Origin: Plotosus lineatus
Taxonomy: Eukaryota > Chordata > Actinopteri > Siluriformes > Plotosidae
Length of the DNA: 64,000 nucleotides
Direction of reading: 5' to 3'
Assembly: GCA_024760905.1 (NCBI GenBank)
Contig: CM045729.1
Coordinates: 10,035,580-10,099,579, forward strand
This document shows positions 11,540 to 24,000 of the stretch, piece by piece. Under the pieces are notes generated by a model that did not search any database, had not been told where the DNA came from, and worked only from the letters and a program-made list of their open reading frames with translations. Numbering within the stretch: the first letter of the stretch is position 1; every line of letters begins with the position of its first letter. The position numbers and the translations under genes were made by a program.

Positions 11540-12090
11540 GAGGCCGATTGCTGCAGCCTCTGCTGTAAAGCGGAGCTTTGGAGTTTTTACTGGTCTGTCT
11601 TGGAGAAGATGGCGCGAAGCCACTATGCAAAGCTATGAATTTACCAATCTATGTTCCAATCCTCACCTATGATCACGAGCTTTAGGTAACCAAAATAACA
11701 AGATTGCTTATACAAGTAGCTGAAATGAGCTTCTGTCACCGGGTGGCGAGGCTCTCCTTTCGAGATCGGGTGAGAGGCTCAGCCATCAAGGGGGAGCTTG
11801 GAGTAGAATCACTGCTCCTCCACGTTGAGAGGAGCCAGTTGAGGTGGCTCAGGCATCTGGTGTGAATGCTTCCCGAACGCCACGCTGGTGTGGTGTTTCG
11901 GGCATGTCCAACCAGAAGAGACCCTGGAGTCCACCTAGAACATGCTGGAGGGCTTATGTCTCTCAGATCGTCTGGGAACACCTTGGAGTCCCCAGAGAAG
12001 AGCTGGAGGAAGTAGATGGGGAGAGGGACGTCTGGACCTCACTGTTTAGGCTGCTGCCCTCGTGACCCAACCCCAGATTAAGCGAAAGAC
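11540..12090 (+). mobile_element. Rex3-type LINE 3' fragment
   Basis: Although broken by stops, the frame follows the C-terminus of the Rex3 polymerase seen on the other strand at 58664-59150: the SFC/LRRVA, RSQLRWL and RDVWTSLFRLLP segments in order. It begins in the region encoding AAASAVKR and ends just after the stop, in the GATTAAGCG tail. The unit 2 counterpart is 33914-34465. Confidence 0.8.
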
Positions 12091-12968
12091 AGGCATGTGA
12101 CTTTTCTACGAATTTGCAGAATTCAGATTTTTTCAATGGCCCAGTTAAAAAAAAAAAAAATCAAAATTTTCCACGCCAAATATGTCAAAATAATCTTTTC
12201 CGCTTTTATTCCGTTCCGAGTTTTGCATAAAATGACCTCTCTTGAAACATTACTGCTGATTGGCTGATGGCTTTCTCATAGCCAATCATTGATGTTGAAA
12301 CACGTACGTAGACATTCGCACCACTTCCAATCTGTCCAGATATCAAAAGCATGTCAGGGAAAGAGAAAAAAGATTCTGCTCGAATCAAAGAAATAGACAA
12401 AGTCGTAAAAAAAAACAATTTTAGGTGGGAATGGATGGAAACAGAAACCGTAGCATTCAATTGCCGGAACATTTGGTGTTCAAGCGAAGAACCCAGAACC
12501 TTACGGACTTAACCCTTTGTTTACCGTTCGACCAGAAACTTCCGTGCAAAGAAAAGAGCCAGTGAAACAACCAGTTCCTGTCACAGATTGAGCAGTTAAT
12601 TTTGAGGTATGTTTGAGAATTTTCTTGTCGAGTTTCCGATTATATTTTTCAAATTATTGTGAATGCATGCATGTTTTAGGTGTAGGACGTTCATGTGTTT
12701 ATTCCATGAACTGAATCAAATGAGCCGACTCCATGGTCACTGAACAATTTTTCTGCTATTTAAAATAAATAAATTATTGCCACATTAACGCAAGAGTTTT
12801 TCGTGATTAACTGATGTAAATAGGCATTGTTATTAATTGTTTCTGAACAGCAGCGGGAGTGTGTGCTCGTGTAATTAGCTCATTAATATTGGAAATGTAA
12901 AAATATGAATCTTAGACTCGACCAAAACGCCTCAGCATCCAGAACAACAAACTTTCGAAGGCAGCCTC
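12091..12968. other. Gene-free stretch between Rex3 and Ty3/gypsy elements
   Basis: No domain is recognisable. A plus-strand region near 12349-12560 reads as a short lysine-rich open frame in unit 2 (34719-34925) but is frameshifted here, so coding is unlikely. Bases 12689-12694 are the empty target site of the SINE found in unit 2. The last five bases (12964-12968, GCCTC) are the target duplication of the next element. Confidence 0.5.
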
Positions 12969-13100
12969 TGTCATGTCATCATAAACGGAACCGGAAGTAA
13001 TAATAAAGCGAGTGGTCTTGAAACCGAAGTTGTGTGTGTGAGTCTTCACGTGTTAGAGCAGTTATAGAAGCCGTATTGATCGCAAGCAGGAGGGTTTACA
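12969..13100 (+). repeat. 5' LTR of Ty3/gypsy element (unit 1)
   Basis: It begins TGTCATGTCATC, ends GGGTTTACA and pairs with 16606-16737. AATAAA at about 13005 could be its poly(A) signal. The two LTRs differ at several positions, showing age. Confidence 0.88.
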
Positions 13101-13166
13101 TTGGCGACGAGAATAAATAGCTCACAAAGAAGATGTAAACATTAGAACTGTGACAGTTTCGTGAAA

Positions 13167-14706
13167 ATGGCAGAACTAAGTGATGTTCGTGGCATGTCTG
13201 CATTCAACCTCTCCGGCGATGCTAGTGCTGTTAGCATTCGGTGGAAAGCATGGATAGAGGAATTTGAAGCATACGCTGATAGTAAAGCACTATTTGTTGT
13301 GGAAGGAAGGGCAGATAATCAGGCACAGAGGCATTCATTACTGCTGTATATAGCGGGAGCTGGACTTAGAAGTGTTTTCAAAACTCTGCCAGACCGGGGT
13401 GAGTCTCAAGAATATTTTAAGGCAATAACCGCTCTGAAGACACACTTGACTGTGAAACCAAACATAATTTATCAGTGCCACATCTTCAGAAAAATGAAGC
13501 AAACTGATGAAACTGTGTCACAGTATGTCACTAGATTACGTGCAGCAGCTGAGGGCTGTGGTTACAATGATGTTGATGACCAAATTCGTGATCAGGTGGT
13601 GGAAAACTGCAAGTCTGACCAGTTGAGAATCAAGTTCCTGGAAAAGGGAAATGAACTTTCATGAAGCTCAATGTTGAAAATGTCTGCAATGTTTGAAGCT
13701 GTTGAAGAACAGATGAAAGAAATGAATGTAAAAGGGGGTCAATGTGAATGTGTTCAAAGAATAAAGGAACATAAATCAGTCAAATACAGTCAGAAGACAG
13801 GGCAAAACGATAATGCCTGTTTCTATTGTGGAAAAGTCGGTCACTATGGTAGAGATCCGACCTGTCCAGCAAGAGGTCAACAGTATCAAAGGTGTAAGGG
13901 ATTTGATCACTTTGCTTCAAAGTGTTACACTGACTCATCCAGAAAACCCCGCACAAAAGAAAAACGGGATAAAAAGTGGCTTTAGTAACAGGAAAAATGG
14001 TAGGAAACCACATGGCCGTAGCGCTGTAAAGTACTTGGAGGCTGAGAAGGTGAATAGTGATAGTGAAGAGCAGGAAAGTGAAAGGTATGTTTTCAGCATG
14101 AGAAGTAATGTGCACAGAATGAACAGAGTGAGGAGTGATAGCAGTGAAGTCATTCCCGTGTCAGTGGGTGGAGTTGATATGGACATTATTGTTGACTCTG
14201 GCAACAATAGCAACATCATCGACCGTGATTTGTGGAACTACCTGAAGTCGAAGAGTATCAAATGTGTGTCGAAGAAAGGAAGTAGGCAGTTGTTTCCATA
14301 TGCCAGTTCAACACCACTGAAAACCCTGGGAACATTCAATGCAGAAATTGTAGCTGGGAATTACAGGGCAGATGCTTGGTTCACTGTGATAGATGGCAGT
14401 GCAGAACCAATTCTCAGCAAGGAAACCGCTATGAAACTTGGCGCACTAAAAATTGGACTGAATATCAACTCAGCGTGTTCCTTGCCAGAGATTCCCAACT
14501 GTCTGAACAAGTACCCTGATGTATTCCATGGACGAGGAGAAATGAAAAGTAGGCAGATCAAGCTTAAAATTAATCCTGAAATAAAGCCGATCGCTCAACC
14601 AATGCAACGCGTCCCGTTTGAGCTGCGTGAAAAGGTCAAAGCCAAAGTCCAAGAGCTCATTGCAAAAGACATCATTGAGCCAGTTGAAGAACCTATACTA
14701 TTATAG
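13167..14706 (+). pseudogene. gag-protease of the Ty3/gypsy element, broken copy
   Basis: The ATG at 13167 starts a gag polyprotein like the intact one at 35813-37351. The matrix/capsid-like region is followed by two zinc knuckles (CFYCGKVGHYGRDPTC; in the second the middle Cys is Tyr, 'QQYQRCKGFDHFASKC'). A retropepsin-like protease has the D-S-G triad at about 14195. A stop at 13662 and a frameshift near 13965 split the frame. It ends at the RT deletion junction, with a stop at 14704. Confidence 0.8.
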
Positions 14707-16400
14707 AGTAACCTCGAAGACCAGAGTCATAGCAGACGCCAGTCCTGTTGGTCTCGGAGCGGTCCTGGCACAAAAATGAACCAATGCAAATTGGCGAATC
14801 ATCTCATATGCAAGTCGTTCACTCAGCAATGTAGAACGCAGGTATTCACAGACTGAAAAAGCTCTCGCCTTAGTTTGGGCGTGTGAGAAGTTTCATCCAT
14901 ACATATACGGGATATCTTTTGAGCTGGTCACTGACCACAAGCCTTTACTCTACTCCTCACCAAAATCGAAACCTTGCGCTAGGATAAAGCGTTGGGTCCT
15001 GCGTCTGCAACAGTACGACTTCAAAGTTGTGTATGCACCAGGGAAGACCACAAACCGTTTCACAAACCTCTAGCCATTTCATGTAGTGCTGAAAAGTATG
15101 TGAGGTTTGTTGCAGTGAACGCAACGCCTCAGGCTGTTACGATGAGCTGGAAATTGTGCGACAGTGTATCGATTCTGGTGATTGGAATCATTGTAAATTG
15201 AAGCAGTATGTGATTGTGAGTTCAGAATTGTGCTGTGTAGGGAAGATGGTGCTGCGAGGTCGTCGCATAGTAATTCCCAAGTGTTTGAGACCCAGAGTCT
15301 TGTCACGAGCACATGAAGGGCATCTTGGTGTTGTGGGCACGAAACAGAATTTGAGATCTAAAGTGTGGTGGCCGAACATGGATAAGGAGGTGGAAAAGTT
15401 CTGTAAAACATGTCATGGTTGTCAGTTGGTAAGCAAGCCAAGTCCTCCAGAACCGATTCAGACCACAGTGCTCCCTTCAAAGCCTTGGGAGAACTTAGCA
15501 ATGGATTTCTTGGGGCCATTATCTTCAGGTGAATCAATCCTAGTTGTTATTGACGATTACAGTCAATATTATGAATACAAGGTCATGCAATCAACCACTG
15601 CACAGAAAACTGTAGATGCTCTCAAAAGCATGTTCTCCAGACATGGGTTACCGGTATCAATCCACTCCGACAACGATCCTCAGTTTATATCAGAGACAAT
15701 GAGAGACGATCTCAGGGACAATGGCATTGAACACCATCGTGTCATCCCTCGTTGTGCCCAAGCGAATGGAGAGGGGGAGAGACAAAATCAGTCTCTTGTG
15801 AAGAGATTGAAGATTGCTCATGCAACAAAACAGAACTGGTAAGATGCATTGCAGGTATATGTCACTCAGTACCGGGCAACGCCTCACACTGTGACGGGGA
15901 GAAGCTCAGCGGAACTATTGTTTGGAAGGAAGATGAGAACAAAGTTGCCTGTTCTCATTCCTGAATCTGTCGACGATGAGGTTCGTGATCGAGATGCTGA
16001 AAAGAAAGGACTGTCAAAGTTATATGCAGATGAAAAACGCCATGCCGTCCACTCCCAGATTATCCCAGGAGATCAGGTACTCCTTTCTTACCGACACCAG
16101 TCCAAGTTGTTTCCAAGACAGGAAACATGGTGACAGTGCAGAATGAGGAAGGTGCTCAGTATAAACGTAAGAGTTCTCATGTGAAACCGTATCAGTCACA
16201 GACAGAAAATCTGTCTGAACCAGAGCATGCAGACAGTGTCCAAGTTGAGGACAATGAACGGTGCCAAACAGAGACTATGAACCTCAGGAGATCGAACAGA
16301 CAAAAGTCTGTCCCAAAGAAGTTTGATGACTTTGTGATGCTTGACTCGTCAGGAAGTTCACCAGTATTCATCATTACGCTGATGTTTTCTAGTCAATGAT
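14707..16400 (+). pseudogene. RNase H and integrase remnants of the Ty3/gypsy element
   Basis: RNase H begins around 14730 (ADASPVGLGAVL). Integrase follows, with an HHCC-type zinc region (AHEGHLGVVGT...CKTCHGCQ) near 15310-15425 and a DDE core (MDFLGP near 15500; the second Asp near 15670). Several frameshifts and a stop (15841) interrupt it. Relative to unit 2, 14 codons of sequence around 15050 are deleted. Confidence 0.8.
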
Positions 16401-16605
16401 GCTGAGAGTTAGTTTGCATGTGTAGAACCTGAAGTAATTCTTAAGTATTTGTTTATAAACTATTTCATAGTTTAGAGGTTTGATTTGCGAGTTCATATTT
16501 ATCCAGAATTGACATTTATTTTTGGATGCTTTAAGCTATTTAAGTTATTTGTTGTATTATTTGATGTGACGAAGTCTTAACTGCATTTCTCTGAAAAGGG
16601 AGGGA

Positions 16606-16737
16606 TGTCGCGTTGTCATAAACGGAACCGGAAGTATTAATAAAGCGAGTGGTCTTGAAACAGAAGTTGTGTGTGCGAGTCTTCACGTGTTAGAGCGGTT
16701 ATAGAAGCCGTATTGACAGCAAGCAGGAGGGTCTACA
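16606..16737 (+). repeat. 3' LTR of Ty3/gypsy element (unit 1)
   Basis: It follows the polypurine tract GAAAAGGGAGGGA and ends CTACA before GCCTC. It carries the same AATAAA box as the 5' LTR. Confidence 0.88.
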
Positions 16738-16742
16738 GCCTC

Positions 16743-17393
16743 CAGAAGGATAGTTCAGGCTGCACAAAAGGAAACAAGAAAGTGCCATGCGAAAGCACTG
16801 AAGACAAAGAAACATTAATTCAAAAAAACTTATGTCATGTATAGCACGTCATGTGTATAGTTTGTTTCCAGATTGTGTTGAAAGACAATGACTGTTGATA
16901 ATAGTGTTGTGAGGCAGGACATATCTATAAGAGTGACTATTTGATTTGTGACTGTGACACTTGATGATGGAATCACACATGATAAACCCACAAGTTGAGG
17001 TATAGTATGTGGATGGAGATTAGAAATTAAACTTTCTAGATCTCTTTCAGTGTCATGAAATGGCATTTTTTCCCTTCTGAAATACTTAAAACCGAGGAGC
17101 AGACCCCTGGCTGATTTTCAGATATTTTGGTAATGGTGAAATCACATGCCTGTGAAGATGATGATATATATATATATATATATACACTTAATCCTAATTA
17201 GGGTCACGGGAAGGCAGTGGGCAGAGTACACCCTGAACAGCCCACCAGGACATCACAGAGCCATTAAAAACATATATAAATATACAATGAATACCATCTT
17301 TAATTTCCAGTTTGTGTAAAAAAAATCCTCAGTTTTTAGTCAATTGTTCAAGATCAGTTTTTAATATGACTGTGTCCTTCCGCTTGGGCGATG
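16743..17393. other. Intergenic stretch, rsph14 3' side
   Basis: This holds AT-rich sequence, a short (AT)n run at 17163-17184 and a minus-strand L2-like LINE tail fragment (about 17190-17265, CTTAATCCTAATTAGGGTC). It should include the rsph14 3' untranslated region. ATTAAA-type poly(A) candidates lie on the minus strand near 17299 and 17359. Confidence 0.5.
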
Positions 17394-17698
17394 TCACGGG
17401 GTCCAGGAAATGACCTGGATGGCGGTGGCTGCTGCGTTCTTTATGATGGAGGCTGGGTGGTTGAGGCGCGCCTCCAGCTGAGGCAGATTGCGGATTAGTC
17501 GTGTACGGGCGTTTGGGGCATGGGCCAGACAGGTGAGTGCACGGAGAGCATTAGCACTCGATGCTATGTCCTCACTATCCACCAAACGCAGCAGAGGAGG
17601 AATAGCACCGGCTTCCAGAGCCTGATATTTACCTGCACAACATATACACAGGAAATGATCAAACAGGTCTCTTCCAACTCAGAGACATGAAAGAGAGC

Positions 17699-17699
<1 letters not shown>

Positions 17700-17760
<61 letters not shown>
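17700..17760. repeat. (TG)n microsatellite next to the rsph14 exon 4 donor
   Basis: The TG run touches the donor site of exon 4 (on the minus strand, G|GTCCACACAC...), so the intron begins with an AC repeat. Unit 2 has the same arrangement at 40405-40472. Confidence 0.9.
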
Positions 17761-17984
17761 ACCTCGGGTAATGACTGATGTACATCAGGGTTCCTGCAGC
17801 GTTGGCTCTGACCTCTTTGTCTTCATCAGAGAGTAGCTTTACCAACACGGGGACAACGTTCTCCTCGTACACCTTCACCTTCCCCTCAGTGGGGACACTG
17901 AACAAGGAACAATCGTTAAAAGAGGATGAGAAGAAGATGGTTTTAATAAAAGGGAGTAAAATAAAGGAGTGGAGAGATGGATGA

Positions 17985-18269
17985 GAAGAAGAGGATAAAA
18001 GAAAAGAGAGATTAAAAAGAAAGACAGAGAGAGACAGTGAGAGTGCGAGAGAGATTGCATGTGTGAGGGAGTGAGAGAAAGACACGGAGATACAGTGAAA
18101 GATGTATATAAAGAAAGAAAGAAAGAAAGAGGAATACAGAGAGAGAGAGTGTGTGTGTGTGTGTGTGGGTGGGTATGTGTGTGTGTGTGTGCGCGCATGT
18201 GTTTGAAAGAGAGAAAGACATGGAGATACAGCGAAAGATGTATATAAAGAAAGAAAGACAGAGGAATAC

Positions 18270-18327
<58 letters not shown>

Positions 18328-18655
18328 TATTTGAAAGAGCGAGAGACAGGAGAGAGCAAGAGAGAGTCTGTGAGAAATAGAGACAGAGAAAGAGAGTGCA
18401 GGAGAGGTGAAGAAGAAAGAGCTAGAAAGAGCAAGTGTGTGTGAGAGAAAGACAGGGAGGGACAGTGCAAAAGAAGATATAGAGACAGTGTGAAAAAGGG
18501 AAGGAGGCAGAGAGAAAGAGTGCATGCGCATGTGTAAGGGAAAGAGAGTGCAAAAGTCAGAGAGAGAGAAAGAGAGAGGGAGGGGGAGAGAAAGAGGGAG
18601 AGGGAGAGGGAGAGGGGGGAGGAGAGAGAGAGAGAGAGCACTAGAAAAAGAGGTG
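17985..18655. repeat. GA-rich low-complexity block with (TG)n and (GA)n runs, rsph14 intron 3
   Basis: The whole intron is purine-rich on the plus strand, with a GA run at about 18272-18325 and TG at 18148-18190. It contains an internal direct repeat: the motif GAAAGACAYGGAGATACAG, followed by GAAAGATGTATATAAAG, occurs near 18077 and 18217. Long open frames across it are artefacts of repeat composition. The unit 2 counterpart is 40680-41400. Confidence 0.85.
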
Positions 18656-19287
18656 TGTCAGTGGTGGGTGGAGCTCACCTGACAACCATCATAGCAGAGG
18701 AGGCAGCGCGGCGGATGGGTGTAGACAGGTGCTGTAGCTGCCTCTTCAGGATAGGCACAACGTCACTGGCCAGCGCGGTACAAGCGTCCTGTCTGACACA
18801 GGAGCGCAGCGTATACAGGATAAGCTCCCTGATGTCCTTGTACTCCGTCGGGATCTTCATCACAAGCTTCGGCACCAGACCAAGAGACACCATACACTCC
18901 ACAGCCGTCGGAATCTCCGACATCATCTTTAACACACGGTGCACGTTCACACGGCAGGCGATCTCCGGCTCATCCAGAAGCTCCAGCAGAGGCTTGAGGG
19001 CATTGCACCGTAGAACCGCGTCCCTGCACACGGATATCTCAGATAAACACTGGAAATGGGTACCCATGACTCATCGCAGTGTCTCCATGTCTCAAATGCG
19101 TTAATGATAAGATGTTTGGAGCGACTCACCTCCCCACGCTGTGTCTCACCAGCTGATGAAGCACTTCAGTTGTTTTAGTCTTCACCAAGACGTCGTCGTC
19201 CTTCAGCAACACCGTCAGTCTTTCTAAACAACCTGAAAACCATCCAAGGAAGAAATCAACGCAAGGTCACACCTCGTCAATTCCGTA

Positions 19288-19592
19288 AGGCATTTGGCAG
19301 ACACCCTTATCCACAGCAACTTACAAGGGTTCAGGGCCTTGCTCAAGGGCCAAACACTGCCAGCATGTTGCTGCTGGGACTTGAACCCCAACCATTGGAA
19401 CCTTTGGATCAGTAACCCAGAACCTTAACCTTTGTGCCACCAAATTCACCATGAAGTTTTTACCATAAAACTAAGGTCAGGGGTTCAAGCCCCGCTATCA
19501 CCGGGTTTTCACTGCTGTTCCCCCAGTGCAGCTAAATGGGTTATCAAAGGCCGGCCATGTCTCTGACTGTCTATGGATTTTCATGTAAAAGA
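19288..19592 (+). mobile_element. Two SINE-type fragments
   Basis: 19288-19440 is the widespread fish repeat opening GGCATTTGGCAGACACCCTTATCC and ending in a tRNA-like antisense end. 19480-19592 is a headless piece of the tRNA-SINE family (CAGTGCAGCTAAATGGGTTATC, ending AAAAGAACCATTGG). Both recur at 42040-42362. Confidence 0.6.
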
Positions 19593-20039
19593 ACCATTGG
19601 TTCGTGACTATTAACCCTGAGATCGCAAGTTTGAATCCAGGTTAATCCACAGCTGCCTGTGACAGCGAGACCTTGGGAGCCAACTGGCTGAGCTCTCATG
19701 GGAGGGAGGGACAGCATACACTCACTTCACTGTCACTCAGAGCGATCTCCAGCCAATCGTAGGCGTCTGTGAACTCATTCATTAGAGGGGTCGAATAGCG
19801 CTTTCCCTCCGAGTGTGTTGGACCGCAACTGAAATACTCAGCACAACAGTTCAAACAGAGGCAGGTGGTTAGCATTGTATATCACGGAGGGGGTGTGCGC
19901 ATGCTTTCACCCCTCCCTGGTCGATGATAGGGAAGGCAATACCTGATGGGTGGGAATTGGATACGAATAAATTAGGGAGCAAAATGGGGGTGAAATCAAA
20001 ATAGGATCATCACTGACATTCTCTAAAAGTATGTTCCTC
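19593..20039. other. Gene-free stretch
   Basis: No exon or element is recognised apart from a short tRNA-like antisense segment near 19600-19690. It is nearly identical to 42363-42784. Confidence 0.45.
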
Positions 20040-20610
20040 ATTCCTTCATTTTCTAACCAGCTTAACAGTAATAAGGGCAACAGAGAGGCTGGCCACCACA
20101 GGGCTAACACACACACCGAGGGGTAATTTGGAACCGCCAATTAGCCAACTGTGCATATTTTTGGAAAGCGGAAAGACACTGGACAATCTGGAAGAAACCC
20201 ATGCAAGCATGGGAAGAACATGCAAACGCCACGCAGAAACGCCCCGAGCCCAAGAGGCAAACCCAGGACATTCTTGCTGTGAGGTGGACATGCTGAGCAC
20301 TGCCGTGCTGCCTTAAGTTGCTGAATCCTATCCTCAGCGCACACTTGGCCACACTTGCACCCTGAATAGCTCACCAGACCATAACAGGGCCAACAGATCC
20401 ACAACCACTGACACTTACGCTCACACCCCGGGGCAATCTGGAACAGAGAGTTAGCCTAATGTGCATGTCTTTGGACTTTGCGAGGAAACCAGAGTACCCA
20501 GAGGAAACCCACACAAGCACAGGAAGTCCAAACTCCTCAAAGTCTCGGGACTTGAACCCCAGGACCTTCTGGCTTAGAGACAGATGTGCTGATCATTATG
20601 CCGTCACCTC
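20040..20610 (-). mobile_element. Two tRNA-type SINE-like repeats (unit copy)
   Basis: This is the counterpart of 1-390 with the upstream part complete, and with a short deletion near 20315-20350. On the minus strand each repeat starts with a tRNA-like head and continues into the GTTTCCTC block. Confidence 0.55.
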
Positions 20611-21091
20611 CAGTCGTGTTCAGAATAAAGTGAAAAAAGCTAAAATGCTGATAATCGCTTTTATTTCCCTCCATGCACACACATGCATCGGGACCACGAC
20701 ACTTTCGATTCCAAATCAAAACATGAAGAAAAATACATCAAATGTGTGTTTATTTCTTTAAGGAAACTGAAGAGGTGAATATAAGACTGTTAAAAAATAT
20801 CAGTGTCTGTTTCTTCTCTACAAACTCAAACCTTCAGTGTATAAACTGAAAAATGGTTTCAGATTTTTTTGAATCTCTGAACTAATATTAATTTGTATAA
20901 ACAGTTTCTGAGCGCTGCTGCACATCTGGGTTGTGGAGTCACCAACTTCTGTTACCTGTGAGCAGGTGTTCCAGCCCAGGATGACCAGACCGCATTCTTC
21001 TGGATTTCTTGGTTTTGCCTCAGAAGCTGCAGTTCTGATGTCAATCCACAAATTTTCTATTGGATGAAGGTCTGGGGTTCATACAGCATCA

Positions 21092-24000
21092 TACAGGTGC
21101 TGGTGGCGCTGCGCAGCTGGCGACACGCACGTTTCAGAGCTCCGGATATTTTTGTTGTTTTGTGTTCTTTTTTGTGTTACTGTGACGAATTTGTTCATTG
21201 TGAATGACTTTAAGAAAATGGGGACACTTATTTTGAGCATTCTGACGCTGCATCTGCTCAAAACTATCATATTTCAACATAATGTTGTCGATTGCACACA
21301 AGCGGGATACGGCTTGGGTATACAACATGGCGACCACAGTCATTACATTCGCTATGGACGGGAGTTCTTATTATCCTACAGGGACAATCTGGATGTGAGT
21401 AGCCTTAAACTGGATATACCTCAGGATTGTGTACTGACTTCAGAGGACCATACCACCACAAAACGACGTAAAAGAGGTAAGAGAGGGGGCGTGAGACGTC
21501 GAGTTCGAGCCCGTAACCACAAACCTGCGCTTCCCACTATACTGCTTTCAAACGTACGGTCCATCAAAAACAAGCTCAATGAACTCCATGCATGTGTGGA
21601 ACATCTGTTTGAGTACCGTGATAGTTCACTGTTGTGCTTTACAGAGACATGGTTGAATAGACAGGTTGACGACTCTGTGATTACACTACCCGGGTTCGGA
21701 CCCCCTATCCGCCTCGACAGAGACACCGACGCTACCGGAAGACCATCGGGGCGGCGTTTGCATATCGTGAACTCTAAGTGGTGCACTAACTTTACGATAA
21801 GAAACAGAGTATGTTCATCTGATATTGAACTTCTATCTGTATCGTTTCGTCCATTCTATCTACCACGGGAGTTTGGACAAGTCTTCATAACACTGGTGTA
21901 TATTCCTCCAAGTGCTAACGACAAGAAGGCAACTGATCAAATCTACGACCACATGCAAAAATTAGAAAATCTCTCTCCTGAAGCACCGAAACTAATTCTC
22001 GGCGACTTCAACAGTTGTTCACTTAAACAAACTTTACCACACTACGAACAATATGTGACATGTAAAACCCGCAGAAACAAGACAATCGACCTCTGTTACG
22101 GGAACGTTAAACACGCCTATAAAACTGTGAGTAAGCCGCCTCTGGGATCATCTGACCACAACGGAGTATACTTAATGCCCAAGTACAAGACTAAATTGAA
22201 AATGGACAAAACTCACTCAAAGGTTGTGAGGACGTGGGATTCTGATTCTATTGAAGGTTTGAAAGGGTGTTTTGACTGTACAAACTGGGACATTTTCTTT
22301 GACGATTGTGCAAACTTGGATACTGTTACTGATCATATATCATGTTATATAAACTTTTGTGTGGACAAGATTATTCCCAGTAAAGCAGTAAAAGTCTACC
22401 CGAATAACAAGCCCTGGGTCACAAAAGAGTTAAAGTTGCTGCTTAACAAGAAGAAAATAGCTTTCATGGAACAAAACAGAGATGATTTGAGGCTTGTTCA
22501 GAAGGAAATTGATTGCACAATAAGACAATGTAAGCAGGCCTACAAGGAGAAGATCGAGCGTCAGTTTTACACAAACAACCTTCGCCAAGCTTGGAGTGGT
22601 GTAAGAACTATGATTGGTAGTAAAAGCAAGGGACAAGCCATCAATGTTCCCGATAAAAATGCATTCGCCAGTGAACTCAATGACTTTTATGCAAGGTTTG
22701 ATTGTTTCGATTTTAGTCAACAATGTGATCGCTTGTATTCGGTTTTAGACGCCAACAACTCGAGCCCGATACTACTTAAACACGATGACGTCATCAATGA
22801 GTTCTCCAAACTGAACATACGTAAAGCGTCTGGACCAGATAACTTGGACGGCAAGGTCCTAAAGGAGTGTCGCGACCAGCTCAGTGAAGTGTTTTGTAAA
22901 TTATTCCAAATGTCACTGGATTCTAATTTAATACCAAAACTTTGGAAATTGTCGGAAATAGTTCCTGTACCTAAGAAAACCAAACCATCAACTCTAAACG
23001 ACTACAGGCCTGTGGCCCTTACATCGGTTGTCATGAAGTGCTTGGAGAGGTTGGTGCTGAGGTCGTTGCTACGCGACGTCCAAGACAAGCTGGACCCTCT
23101 ACAATTCGCTTACAGGGCAAAACAGGGAGTTGAAGACGCCACAATCACACTTCTAAACCAGGTATACCAACATCTTGAAACTCCGAAGTCATTTGCTCGG
23201 GTTCTGTTCATTGACTTTTCATCCGCATTTAACACCATACAGCCACACCTAATGATTGAGAAACTTCAACGCTTATCCGTAAACAATGCAGTGATCAAAT
23301 GGATCTTCAACTTCCTGAGAGACAGAACCCAGTACGTGAGGGTTAATGACAGCATGTCCAGTAGAGTTACCATCAACACGGGGCTCCACAGGGATGTGTT
23401 CTCTCCCTGTGTTGTTCATCCTCTACACTAACGACTGTGTCAGTACCCACTCGAATTGCTCTACCATCAAGTTCGCAGACGACGTCGCCATTGTGAGTCT
23501 CCTTAGTGATTGTGAGTCTTTAGCCAGCTACCGAGAGGACATTTATAACTTCAATTCATGGTGTGAGGACAATTTCCTACAGCTGAATGTAAAGAAAACG
23601 AAGGAACTCATCATAGACTTTAGAAAAAAAAAATCTGATCATGCACCTGTCGTAATTAACTCGGAGACTGTTGAACAAGTTGACCAATACAAATATCTGG
23701 GAACTATCATTGACAATAAGCTGACTTTTACACAGAATACTGATGCCGTGTACAACAAGTGTCAACAAAGACTGTTCTTCCTTCGCAAACTCAGATCTTT
23801 TCATATTGATGAAACCATTATGTTGTTATTTTACAAATCATGTGTGCAATCTGTTTTACTTTTTAGTGTACAATGTTGGTACGGCACCCTCTCTCTCAAA
23901 AACAAAAACAAACTTGGCAAAATTGTAAACGTAAGCAGCAAAATCATTGGAACTCCTTTAGACCCTATTGACTACTTTTATGAATCTCGTGTACTAAATA

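Larger units (their letters stand above)
12969..16737 (+). mobile_element. Ty3/gypsy LTR retrotransposon, RT core deleted (unit 1 copy)
   Basis: Two LTRs of about 132 bp (12969-13100, 16606-16737) start TG, end CA and are flanked by the 5-bp target duplication GCCTC (12964-12968, 16738-16742). A primer-binding region starting TTGGCGACGAG follows the 5' LTR, and a polypurine tract (16592-16605) precedes the 3' LTR. The order inside is gag, protease, RNase H, integrase, as in Ty3/gypsy. The reverse transcriptase core between 'EPVEEP' and the RNase H start ('VIADASPVGLGAVL') is missing, so the element could not copy itself. The gag frame has a stop near 13662, and further frameshifts follow. It has the same insertion site and same deletion as the unit 2 copy. 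Confidence 0.92.
17394..19232 (-). pseudogene. rsph14: rsph14 partial duplicate, no exon 1, frameshift in exon 4
   Basis: RSPH14 (formerly RTDR1) is an armadillo-repeat protein of axonemal radial spokes. Minus-strand exons 2-5 are 19130-19232, 18679-19023, 17763-17897 and 17394-17632, with GT-AG junctions and phases matching unit 2. Recognisable segments include [38 protein letters not shown] and the terminal AIQVISWTP. Exon 1 is absent because the duplication begins inside intron 1. Compared with unit 2, two bases are missing near 17776, shifting the frame just before the exon 4 donor. The exon 5 reading frame itself is intact here, while it is shifted in unit 2. A transcript could not encode a full protein. 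Confidence 0.9.

Noticed and set aside
18012..18641. Open frame of 209 codons rich in Leu and Ser (minus), and its unit 2 equivalent of 246 codons at 40658-41398
   Set aside because: It follows entirely from GA/CT low-complexity sequence in rsph14 intron 3. There is no domain, and the frame is not kept between units.
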